A stretch of 64,000 nucleotides of DNA from Saussurea involucrata (taxonomy: Eukaryota > Streptophyta > Magnoliopsida > Asterales > Asteraceae): positions 32,863,870 to 32,927,869 of the forward strand of contig CM066317.1 in the NCBI GenBank assembly GCA_033807775.1, in the 5' to 3' direction. The notes under the pieces were generated by a model. That model worked only from the letters and a program-made list of their open reading frames with translations, was not told where the DNA came from and made no database searches. The translations under genes and the position numbers were made by a program. Each line of letters starts with the position of its first letter. Position 1 is the stretch's first letter. This document shows positions 43,010-53,595 of the stretch, piece after piece.

Positions 43010-46000
43010 TCAACTCATGTTTATCATTCCCAACTTACCCACCAAGAAAAGGAATCTTTTCTCATCTAGTGCCTTGGTGAATAAGTCTGCAAGCTGGTAT
43101 TCAGTGGACACAAAGTGCATTTCGATTGTGCCATGTTCAACATGATGCTTCAGAAAGTGATAACGAATATCGATATGCTTTGTTTTTTAGTGTTGTACTG
43201 GATTGGCAGAGATTGCTATGGCACTTTTGGAATCACAGAGGATGGGAATCTTGTATATGTTGTACCCATAGTCCTTGAGCTGAGTTTTCATCCACAGAAC
43301 TTGAGAGCAACAGCTAGCAGCAGCAACATATTCTGCTTCTGCTGTAGATGTAGACACACAGTTCTGCTTCTTCGAAGTCCAGCTGACTAGTTTACCTCCC
43401 AGGAATTGACAACTCCTAGAGGTGCTCTTTCGATCAAGCTTGCATCCTCCATAATCTGAATCTGTGTATGCCTTAAGACCAAAGCCAGAGTTCTTCGGAT
43501 ACCAGAGCCCAAGATTTTTGGTCCCTTTGAGGTATCTGATGATTCTCTTGACAGCAATATAGTGGGATTCCTTTTGGTTGGCTTGATATCTTGCACAGAG
43601 GCATGTGGCATACATTATATCAGGTCTACTTGCGGTTAAGTATAACAAAGACCCAATGATACCTCTGTAGAGCTTGCACTCTACAGATGTGCCATTTGGA
43701 TCTGAGAATAATTTACTTCCAGTGGCCATTGGCGTCTTCATTACAGAGGCATCAGAGAGACTGTATTTTGAAAGTATGTCAGAGACATATTTAGCTTGAT
43801 TTATAAAAATTCCCTCTGATGATTGTTTTACTTGGAGTCCGAGGAAGAAAGTTAATTCTCCCATCATACTCATTTCAAACTCACTCTGCATGAGTTTTTC
43901 GAAATCTTTGCACTGTTGTGCATTTGCAGACCCAAAAATAATGTCATCCACATAAATCTGTACAAGCAGAATCTCATCTCCTTTTCTTTTTAAAACAAAG
44001 TAGTATTTGTCGTACCTCTGTCGTAATCATTATTGAGAAGAAAAGTTGAAAGCCGTTCGTACCATGCTCTTGGAGCCTGTTTCAGTCCATACAGAGCTTT
44101 GTCGAGATAATAGACATATTTTGGGTACTTGAAACTTTCAAACCCTGGTGGCTGTTGGACGTATACTTCTCTTGGATTTCACCATTCAGAAAGGAAGATT
44201 TTACATCCATCTGAAAGACTTTGAAACCTCTGTAGGCAGCGAAGGCTAAGAAGATCCTTATTGCTTCGAGCCGTGCGACAGGGGCAAAAGTTTCATCGTA
44301 ATCAATGCCTTCTTCTTGGCGATATCCCTTGGCCACCAATCTTGCTTTGTTTCTAATGACCACCCCATCCTCGTCCTTCTTGTTTTAGAAGACCCATTTT
44401 GTCCCTATGGCTTGTTTCCCTCGTGGCAGAGGTACTAGGGTCCATACCTTGTTTCTCTCAAACTGTAGAAGCTCTTCTTGCATAGCATCTACCCAGTTTG
44501 GATCATCTAGAGCTTTAGAGATTATTTTTGGCTCGATCACACTGATAAAATTTGTAAAGAAAAAAAAATTAGCAGTGACTGATCTTGTTTTGACCTTTTC
44601 AGAAGGGTCACCGATTATAAGGCTTGGAGGATGGCTTTTCGTCCACTGTGTTGTTCTTGGAAGATGGTCATTTGAGTCATCAAGATTAACTTCTGTGGTT
44701 GTACACTGCGGTTCTGGTGTAACCTCTGTTGTTGATGGTTCTTTTGTGCTTATGCTTGGTTCTTCAGCTTGTGGGAGGATTGGAATGAGAGTTGGAATTT
44801 GTTCCTCTGAGGAAGTAGAGACCGAGTCTTCGTTTTCCTCTGGTATTGATTCCTCTGTAGTCGCTGGAGTAGGTATTTCAGGAGCCTCTGTGGTTGAGTC
44901 CTTGGTTGTGTTATCTTCAGCTTCTGTTCGCTCCCCCTCAGCATGTGCATCTGTATGATTTACAGAAGAGGATGAAGTATTTAATGGACCAGTTAGAGAG
45001 ATACCTGACTCAGTCTGGTTTGCAGAAGATGTTTCTTCAGAGGCTCTGACGTCTCCAGCAGAGGGATCAATATCATCATGGAACATCTCTTCAAATAGAA
45101 GATTTAAGTCTTCTTCTCTTGTCTTTGAGATGCCAGAGGATTCCTTCTTTAGACCGAGTTCTGAACTGATTTGTTCAGAAGTCTTTTGAAAGGAATCGTC
45201 AAAATACACATTGATGCTTTCTACAATGGTGCATGACTGCAGAAGATAAACTCTGTAGGCTTTAGAAGTGGCAGAGTACCCAATAAACTTTCCTTCATCT
45301 GCTTTCACCTCAAACTTTCCTCTTGCTTCTCTGTCATTTAAGACGAAGCACTTGCATCCAAATACATGGAAGAACTTGATGTTTGGTCGCCTTTTGTTGA
45401 TCAAATGATAAGGTGTCTTGATGTGCCTCTTTACAATGGTTGATCAATTTTGGGTGTAGCACGCGGTTGACACTGCTTCTGCCCAAAAAGACATTGGTAA
45501 TCCACATGCTGTCAGCATAGTTCTTGCAGCCTCCATAAGCGTGCGGTTCTTTCGCTCAACCACGCCGTTCTGTTGTGGGGTGCGTGCAGCAGAGAAGTTC
45601 TGTGAAATGCCTTCTTCTGTAAGATAGGCTTCAATGACAGAGTTTTTGAATTCTGTGCCATTGTCGCTTCTTAGTTTCTGAATCCTGCACTCATACAGAA
45701 CTTGGATTCTTTTCATTAAATTTATCAGAACGTTGGAACATCTGATTTCTTTCTGACAAATTCAACCCATGTAAATCTTGAATATTCATCGATCAGAACA
45801 AGTATATATTTCTTGCCACCTAGGCTCTGTGTAGCAATGGAACCGCAGAGGTCGACATGATGCATGTACAGAGGCCTAGTGCAAGATATATCGGTTTTGC
45901 CTTTATGGGAAGCTCTTTTGAGTTTTCCCATTTCGCAAGCAGAACACAAATGATCTTTATTAAACTTAACATTTGGGAGACCTTTGACTAGATCGAGTTT

Positions 46001-46471
46001 AACAAGCTTATCTAGCGTATGAAAGTTTAGGTGGCAGAACCTGTTGTGCCATAACCAGGCTTCTTCGCTTTTACAGGCTACAAGGCAGAGCTTGTCTTCC
46101 TTGTTCTTGGCACAGAAGTTCATGAGGTAGAGATCGCCTCTTCGTTCGGCTCGCAGAAGTTCGACTCCTGTGTCCTCACCTTGTAGAGAACAGAAGGTCC
46201 TTTTGAACATTACGTCGAAACCCGTATCGCATAGTTGGCTAACACTGAGAAGATTGTGCTTAAGGCCATCCACATATGCAACTTTGCATACGGTTATGTT
46301 TTCCTTCTTAATGACTCCGTAGCCTTTTATATACCCCTTCTTGTTGTCACCAAAGGTCACAGATCCTCCATCGAGTTTATCTTTGTAGGAAGATAGTATA
46401 CCTCTGTCGCCAGTCATGTGCCGCGAGCATCCGAAGTCTAGATACCAGATCGGCACATACTGCTTCTGCAA
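43010..46471 (-). pseudogene. Pol of element C (degenerate)
   Basis: Protease to RNase H in order, but broken repeatedly. The protease at 46471 reads WYLDFGCSRHMTG: the catalytic DSG has become DFG. Integrase HH/CC and the first D are in 46471-45725. A frameshift near 45725 leads to RSDNGTEF and the E motif (VVERKNR, 45716-45444), ended by an in-frame TGA. The integrase C-terminus and linker (45404-44385) end in an in-frame TAA. The RT start (44363-44082) is frameshifted near 44170. RT YVDD and RNase H (43951-43187) end at an in-frame TAA (43187-43189), with normal sequence continuing to TGA at 43010. Confidence 0.92.
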
Positions 46472-46494
46472 GATAATCAGAGAGTTTTAGGTAC
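46466..46494 (-). other. gag-pol junction segment of element C (GTACC...TTGCAG)
   Basis: 29-nt segment after a TGG codon: GTACC, a TGA gag stop, then TTATCTTGCAG before the pol frame, which is in a different frame from gag. Compare 38883-38918 and 62413-62443. Confidence 0.6.
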
Positions 46495-49400
46495 CCATAT
46501 CCAAATGGGTCCAACTTTGTTAGGGGTCTTCAAGTTTGCCTTAGCATTCTTGGGTTTGGATTTAGCTTCTTTTGAAGAACCATTTTGTTTCTTCTTACCC
46601 TTGAATTTAGTGTTCTTTTTGGGTGTAGAGAGGAAACAGTGTGAACTTGAGAAGTGTTGATTTAATCGATGCATGAGATCGAAACAATGACAATAATGAA
46701 TGTGCGAAGAGATTTGCTTGAACTTTTCATTGAAAACATTAAATGGGGGCACAGAGGCATTACATTCTATCCTAACATTTGACTTCCTATTACAAGAAGA
46801 CCTATGTAGGCTAGATTGTTGTTTGCAAAATCCTCTGTTGAGAGCAGCCTTCTGTGAGCCCCTTCTGTGGTGAACTTCTTCTGGTTTCACTGTCACAGAA
46901 GAAAAAGTTTTGTTATTTTCAACCCACTTACCCTTCTGTTGCCATGTAAGTTTTTCCTTAATAGGTTTTAAGGGTTTTAAAATCTTTGAACTTGTTGAAT
47001 TTTGGGAGGACGTTTTCCTTTGTTGTTTGATTTTCTCAAGCTCAAGGGAGGTTTTGGCTTGTATACACATGTCCAAAAAATCTGGATAGATAGGAACTCT
47101 TGTGATTTTCTCTTTGGGAGGAATAGTTCTGTTAAGAACTCCAGAGGGTAGTTTAAAATCCTCTGTGTCACAAGGTCCTATCTCTGACTTAGAGTCAGTC
47201 TCAGATTCGTCCGAGGATGAATCATCCTCATATACAGAGGTTGAGTCACTTAGTTCTCTTTCGACAGAGGCTGGATTATCAGAGCATGTGTCATACTTTA
47301 TTTTCCAAGTCAACAGAAGTGTCCATTAAGGTTTCATCAGAGAGATTTTGATCGATAGAAGGTGTATAGAAGTTTTCGTAAAAGTTATTTTTCCCGATTT
47401 CCATCAACTCTTTTTCAGAGATATCTTTAAGTTTTTCTTCTGAACGCTAGGCTTGAACTCAGGTGCTTCTGCTGATAACTTCTTTTCAGAGTTTATCATG
47501 CAGACAAAGGCAACCTGTGTTTGAGTCTCGGGGTTACCAAACTTGAAGATACCTATCTGATCTTGAGTTTTCAGATATTTCTTAGGTTTGGATTCTCTTT
47601 TGACAGAGGCTGAAGATGGTAAATCTGTGTTTTCAAACCACACATTTATCATTTTCAAAGGTTTCCTTATGTGAGGTTCCCCAGAGACTTTTCGCCTTTT
47701 GCTAACAGAGAGTAGATTTGGAAAACCAGGTTTTCTTGTACTTCCAGTGAGAAATAGAGATGACAGAGATTTGTTTCTTTTGTTTTCGGTGTATGGATCT
47801 ATATCACAGAAGCCAATTCTCCGTCTCCCTATTTTTGTGTTAATTTTCTCGTACACCTTCTGTGCATCTTGGTATTTCTTAATTAAAAGATCTCTTCTGA
47901 GTAAATCTTGACAGAGGACTTCTCTTTCCTTTTGAAAATAATGTTTGAGAGCTAGAATGTTCATTCTGTCGGTCTCAACATCCACTAGTTCTTTAGATTT
48001 TGTTTTTAATGCAGAGTTAAGTTCAGAAATCTTTTCTTTCAAAGGATTTAGGTGTTTGTTCCAATTTGTTTCAATTTCTTCCTTTTCTTGAAAGATTTTA
48101 GCCTTTTCTTGAGTGAGAAGTCTAGCTTCTCTCTCAAAGAAGGTAAGCTTCTTTTGAATACTTTCGCAGGTCTTTTTAAGTTATGTGTATTTAATGTTTA
48201 GTTTGAGCAAATCAGCTTCTGCTTGACTAGAGTTAGAGTCAGAAGTGGATACCTCACTATCGGAGTCGGATGAGCTGACCTCTGCCATTCCATAGAACAA
48301 GGCGTTTTTGTCGCCTTCATCAGATGATTCGTCTGACAGCCAGTTCTCCTGATTCACCATTAGCGACTTCTGAGCATAAAACTCCGCTTTCTTTTTGTAG
48401 TAAGCAGAGTCCCTCTGTGGGCGGTTTGATTTGCTCCTGCAGTCAGCGGGATAATGACATGACTTGCCACAGTTAAAACATCCTTGGTTTTGGGAACCGT
48501 TGCCAGCTCTGTCGTCCGACCTCTGTCGGTCACCACCTCTTTCAGTTCTACATTCGTTGGCGTAGTGGCCTGGCTTACCACAGTTGTAACAAACTTGGTT
48601 ATGTGGAGTGTTGCCAAATTTATCGTCTGACCTCTGTCGGTCACCACCTCTGTCAGTCGACCTCTGTTGGTCGCTACCTCTGTCGTTCCTTTCATTTGAC
48701 CCTTCTCTTCCTCGATCATCTCTTCCATAGCGTTCATTACCAGACTTCTTCTGGTAACCTCTGCTGAATTCCCTTGTCAAAAGGGCTAAAGATATAAACA
48801 CAGAAGCCATTGATGTCTCTTCTTCTTCCACCACCTCCTCATCTTCACTATCAACGATCAAGATCTTCTTCTTCTTCTTTTCTTCCACAGCTTTCTCCTT
48901 TTTCGGTTTCTCTTTATCTTCTGTACCCTTACCAACCGGCGCAAGAGGTGCACTGATTTGAATTTTTGCTTGTGCAATCTGAGGCTCTTGGGCTGCCAAC
49001 GTTCCATAGAGATCTGACAGAGTCCAGGAGTCTAAGTCTTGATTTGTTTGCAGAGACATAGACAACTGGAGCCATTCATCATTGAGACTCTTTAGGAACA
49101 TTGTTTTCCTCAGAAGTTCTGTGGATTCCGAATTTCTTGCACTTGTTGATTAGAGAGTTGAACCGATCATATGTTGTCTGCAGATGTTCTGTCGGCAGAG
49201 CTTTGAATGCGTAGTACTCGTTGATGCATTGGGCTCTACGGTTCTTCTGAGTTTTGGCCCCACCCTCTAGTTGTTTTTCCAGTTCCTTCCACAGATCGTA
49301 TGCAAATTCACACGCATCTAAGGATTGGAAAAGGTCATTGGGTATGGCCATTATCAGAAGTCTCTTAGTCTTCTAAGCAACTTCATATTTTGCCCAATCA

Positions 49401-49651
49401 GGATCTGACCACTTGTCCTTGGTCTTTGGTTTCGTGTGCTCAGGGATTTCAGGAGTGTCGTCTGTGGCAGGTACACGGGGTACTGTGATCATTGGTACGA
49501 AAGGAGGATTGTTGATATAGTACATGAGTTCTTTGTCAGTACCCTCGAAGAAGTGAATCATTCGTATCTTCCATTGAGGGTGCTCATCTCTGAGTAGTGT
49601 GGGTGGTTTGGCTAAAGAACCAGCGGTGAAGAAGTTGTTTGTGTTTGTCAT
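46477..49651 (-). pseudogene. Gag of element C (degenerate)
   Basis: ATG at 49651 (MTNTNNFFTAGSLAKPP). In-frame TAG at 49373-49375, frameshift near 49090, in-frame TAA at 48181-48183, and further shifts near 47420 and 47300. Domains: retro-gag N-terminus (WKIRMIHFFEG, 49651-49079); a basic/acidic linker; two knuckles, CYNCGKPGHYANEC and CFNCGKSCHYPADC (second with GH to CH), set in Arg/Asp/Gly repeats (GGDRQRSDDR); coiled coil (48180-47404); and a Lys-rich C-terminal end, GPIWIWVPKTL, at 46477. The repeated RSDDR segment is encoded by repeated CGACCTCTGTCGG blocks (plus strand, 48500-48690). Confidence 0.9.
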
Positions 49652-49940
49652 TTTGAAAGGGTTTGAGAAATCAAGAAAAATAGGGTATGAACAGTAAACC
49701 TTCAGAGAATGAAGTGGATGTTTCTAATGATTTTTATAAGCTTTAAAACCTTTGAACAATGTACTAAAATGGAGATTTAACCGAAGAAACAGATTCTGTA
49801 AGTTTACCAAAGTCGAAACAGGTCGAGAATGGCAGAAAAACAGATGCGGTTTTGAAAGATATGAAAAATAGGTTAAAAGTCCAAGTTTCTACCAAAAATC
49901 ATTGTAAGTGAGGATCTCTTGATATAGAAAATCAAGAATG

Positions 49941-49952
49941 GCTCTGATACTA
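49941..49952 (-). promoter_or_regulatory. primer-binding site of element C
   Basis: Minus strand TAGTATCAGAGC, two bases from the 5' LTR; one change (G to A in TGGTATC) relative to the tRNA-Met type seen in A, B and E. Confidence 0.85.
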
Positions 49953-49954
49953 AT

Positions 49955-50729
49955 TGTCGGTTCCTGTTTTGCTTAACAATGATGATTCTATCTAATTAGT
50001 TCAAATAATATATAATGCGGAAGCGTTTTAACGAACTAACAGATATAATGAGGTAGAATAACACACAATATCAAATATATGAAGTGTAAATAACACAGAC
50101 AAATAGCTCAATGATTCACTGTATTTGATATAATAAGAACACCAAGAACACCGAAAGGTTTGACAAGAAACTGCTCTAAAGGTGTGTGTTGTGCAAAGCT
50201 TAATAGAAGAGCTCACATGAACCTTCTATTTATACTACTTCTAAAGGGGACAAGATCTAGATACTAAGGATGGTAGGTACTAAGACACTGCTTTGAACAG
50301 TTGCTGGAAGGTACAAAACACTATTCTGGAACTGTTGCAGATACAACGTTCATTAAATGCTCCGTATTCTGCTTTAGGCTGAAACCTATCAGAGTTTGAC
50401 ACGTGGAGTTGTCAGGTTACGCCTTTGTACGAGTGATCTTCAGAACCTTCGAATGGCAGAAATCGTGTGAAGTACGATTGTCCTTGTATAGATCTTTTGT
50501 CTTCTTACCACAGAGGCTCTGTCAAGTATGACAGAGGTTCTGTGGCCTTGTCCTCAGAGAAGAGTCTTCTGGCGATTCTTTATCTTCGGTATTCTCAGTT
50601 ACTCGGCAGAGCCTCTGTCGAAGACTTCTATGCTTTGGTCTTCTCAGTTACTCGACAGAGCTTCTGTTGGTGTCGATACTTAGTCTATTTTTCCAATACT
50701 TCTATTTAACATAAAGATTGGAGCTAACA
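49955..50729 (-). repeat. 5' LTR of element C
   Basis: 775 bp, TG...CA, with a minus-strand TATA box TATAAATAG near 50226-50234. The ATACT target duplication follows at 50730-50734. Confidence 0.93.
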
Positions 50730-52042
50730 ATACTCTTGATGAGTGCTTTGGGAAATGATTTGTCTTAATCTAGAGTTGGGTTGAGTTATTCATGACTATG
50801 GAGCATGTTTCGCTTAAACGTGGGTTATTTACATTTGTTGCATTTTGTGACTTTTAATAAATGGTCAATTGATTTTGGTTGAGCTTACGGCTCTATTTAT
50901 GATTTTATTGAGTCTTGAGGACATTTGTCCAGTTTTAATAATGTAATGTGGAGCTTTGGGTGTGAGTTGCGTTTACTGCATTTTATTTGGAGAGTACATG
51001 TTTTGAGTGTGTGTGTCATTCAAGTGGAGTCATGTACTTTTAGACTGTAATGCATTGGATCCATAGGAATGTAAGTCAGTCATATTTAATAGTGAGGAGT
51101 CTTGATATTCTCACTTTGGGAATTATGCCCGAACTGGCGCTGTTGATGTCTCGTTTCTTTTGTGGAGAGGAACCGTTATGGGATGTACTCCGGAACTATG
51201 AGTTCTTTGGTGTCTATCTCTTTGTGCACGAGGAGTGGACTATTGGAACGCATGGTTATATGCGGTAGGCCGTTCGGGGCCACTAGCGAGTAGGCAATAA
51301 GGGACATTGAAGTCCTTGAGGTGTAACTCGTCTAGATTGGATAGGCAATATGGTCCCATAAGTCCTTGAGGTGTAACTCGATGTAGTAGGCAATAAAGAC
51401 ATGTATATGGTTTGAGGTTGTGATGTCTTTATGGCATGAGAACTAAAACCGGGACTTGAGGTGTAATCCAATAACATCATAGGTGACCCCACTCGCGTGT
51501 TCTCGTCACCTTGATGGATACGGGTCTCCCCCGTCATCAGAAGGTATTGGCCTGGTATTGAATTTTATTATCCATGTTTTCGGTGACGTTTTATATCTAT
51601 GGATCTTTATTCATGATTTATGGGTTGAGTATTATTCCCCATCCGTGTCTTGGATGTTTTGGGATGCAACGCTTTATACATGTTTTTATAAATTGGGAAA
51701 TTCATTTCTATCCTCGTTTTGATTGAATTTTAGGTCAAACTTATCTTACGTTGGGAAATCGTTTATTTTGGTGTCTCCGTCACCTAAAATGCATGTTATT
51801 GGAGATCGGGTCGTTTTCACATCTAAAGTAAATCATTTTGGAAACCATGGTTAAAGTTGTACTCTTTCCTTTTTACAATTTTATATAATCATGGTGAAAA
51901 CTCTTGAACTCACTAGGCGTTAAGCCTAACCTTTTTTATTTGTCGGCATGTGCAACAGGTTCAGGGTTGGAATAGTTCTAACGACACCGTGAAGAGATGA
52001 GTGCTAGTAGTGTGCTCGAGAAGTGATTTGCTTAGTGAAGTC
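50730..52042 (+). mobile_element. Gypsy LTR F, right part
   Basis: Continues the LTR broken at 23316. It contains tandem 'AGTCCTTGAGGTGTAACTCG' phrases (51320-51390) and GAACTCACTAGGCGTTAAGC. It ends GCTTAGTGAAGTC where element E begins. The last ~220 bp of a full LTR (as seen in E 52043-52262) are missing here and presumably lie beyond E. No coding; the small frames at 51050-51722 are not recognised. Confidence 0.75.
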
Positions 52043-52864
52043 TGTAACACCCTCAAAATTGGGAAGAGCAACTAACTAAAGTTTCGATAAAATAACCACT
52101 TAAGGGATAAAAATCCTTTCTACAAACCATCCTTGGAAATACCTCAAAATTTAAAACATAACAACTCCCACAATTAATACCTCAAGTCATACTATGTGAC
52201 CGAAATAAAGTCGGGTGTTACTTAACACATGTAGAAGTTGCTAATCCCAAAATAGATGCGGAAGACTTCACTAAGCGATTCACTTCTCGAGCACACTACT
52301 AGCACTCATCTCTTCATAGTGTCGCTAAAGCTATTCCCAACCTGAACCTGTTGCACATGCCGACAAATAAAAAGGTTAGGCTAACGCCTAGTGAGTTCAA
52401 GAGTTTACATCATGATTAAATAATTTGTTAGACCAAAAGATTCAACTTAAATCACGATTTCCGAAAACGGATTTGTAGTAAATATACCGACAACCCATTT
52501 TCCAAACGCCCACAAATTCCGTGACGAAAGTTTCCAATGAAAATCATTTCCCAGCGATGAACTCAAATCCAAAACTCACTCAAGATGTAAATCAATAATG
52601 AATTTCCCAAATAAAATCAATACAATTAAAACTCCAATAGACGAAACATCCAAACAAGGATAATGCATAAAATACTGCCGATAACTCATGGAAAAACAAT
52701 CCATATGCATATCACACGATGACGACAATATGGATAAACACATACCCGAAGACAACACCCTTCGGTGATGGGAGAGACCCGGATTCATCGAATGTGGCGA
52801 ACACACAAGCAAATCCACAATTATAAATTATAAGCATGTTTCATGGATGGGAAAAACACATGAC

Positions 52865-53175
52865 ATCAACCCTATCCAGGTCTTTAGTCAATTTTGGACA
52901 TCAACCTAAACTGGATCTTTAGTCGAGGGAGACATCAACTCAAACCGAGTCTTTAGTCTAAGAAGACATCAACCCAAACTGGATCTCTAGTCTATTGTGA
53001 TTTGTGACATCAATCCAAACCGGATCTTTAGTCAAGTGAGGCATCAACCCAAAACCGGATCTCTAGCCTAGTGAGACATCAACCAAAACCGGAACTTTAG
53101 TCCACGGAGACATCAATCCAAACCGGATCTCTAGTCTATTGAGGCATCAACCCAAACTGGATCTCTAGCCTAAAA
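52865..53175. repeat. ~40-bp tandem repeat in LTR E
   Basis: About eight diverged copies of GACATCAACCCAAACCGGAT followed by CT(T/C)TAGTC(T/C)A. Unit length is roughly 33-46 bp. Confidence 0.85.
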
Positions 53176-53544
53176 CCACCAAGTTCAACCCGACCGGATC
53201 TTTACCTTGGAATCCCACAATCCAAAACAAGCTTACTTAATCTAAAAATTTATACATAACCCGAAAAGAATAACCAGTGCATTCAAATCATGTAATTCTC
53301 AAATACGATGCAATTCATGCAAGTCATAACCCAAGCCCACGTCGAGCTTATCAAAACCGGGAAAATGCCCTCAAGACCCAACAGATTCCAAAACCGATCC
53401 ATAAGCTCAAAAGATCCAATGATCGTTTATCAAAAGTCAACTCATGCAAATGAAGTGTATCTGACCCGCAGCATGCGAACACATGCTCCGAGGCATGATT
53501 ATCTCAAAACTCCTTCATTGCCACTTTCCCAATGAAGTCAAACC

Positions 53545-53582
<38 letters not shown>

Positions 53583-53595
53583 ATGTGTGTGTGTA
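53545..53595. repeat. (TA)n(TG)n microsatellite
   Basis: Uninterrupted TA run followed by GT repeats within LTR E. Confidence 0.9.

Larger units (their letters stand above)
23317..50729 (-). mobile_element. Element C: Sirevirus-like Copia retrotransposon, split by element B
   Basis: Copia element on the minus strand, 27.4 kb including the nested 12.4-kb element B. The LTRs (49955-50729 as 5', 23317-24093 as 3') have TG...CA ends and a perfect ATACT duplication (23312-23316, 50730-50734). They differ at about 14 positions plus a 2-bp indel (about 1.8%), older than B (about 1.4%) as nesting requires. Gag has two zinc knuckles. The extra 5-kb 3' ORF region and the repeated GGGGGAG tracts are typical of the Sirevirus (Maximus) group. 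Every frame is broken. Confidence 0.93.

Noticed and set aside
44407..44958. 183-codon plus-strand frame
   Set aside because: Antisense of the integrase-RT linker of element C.
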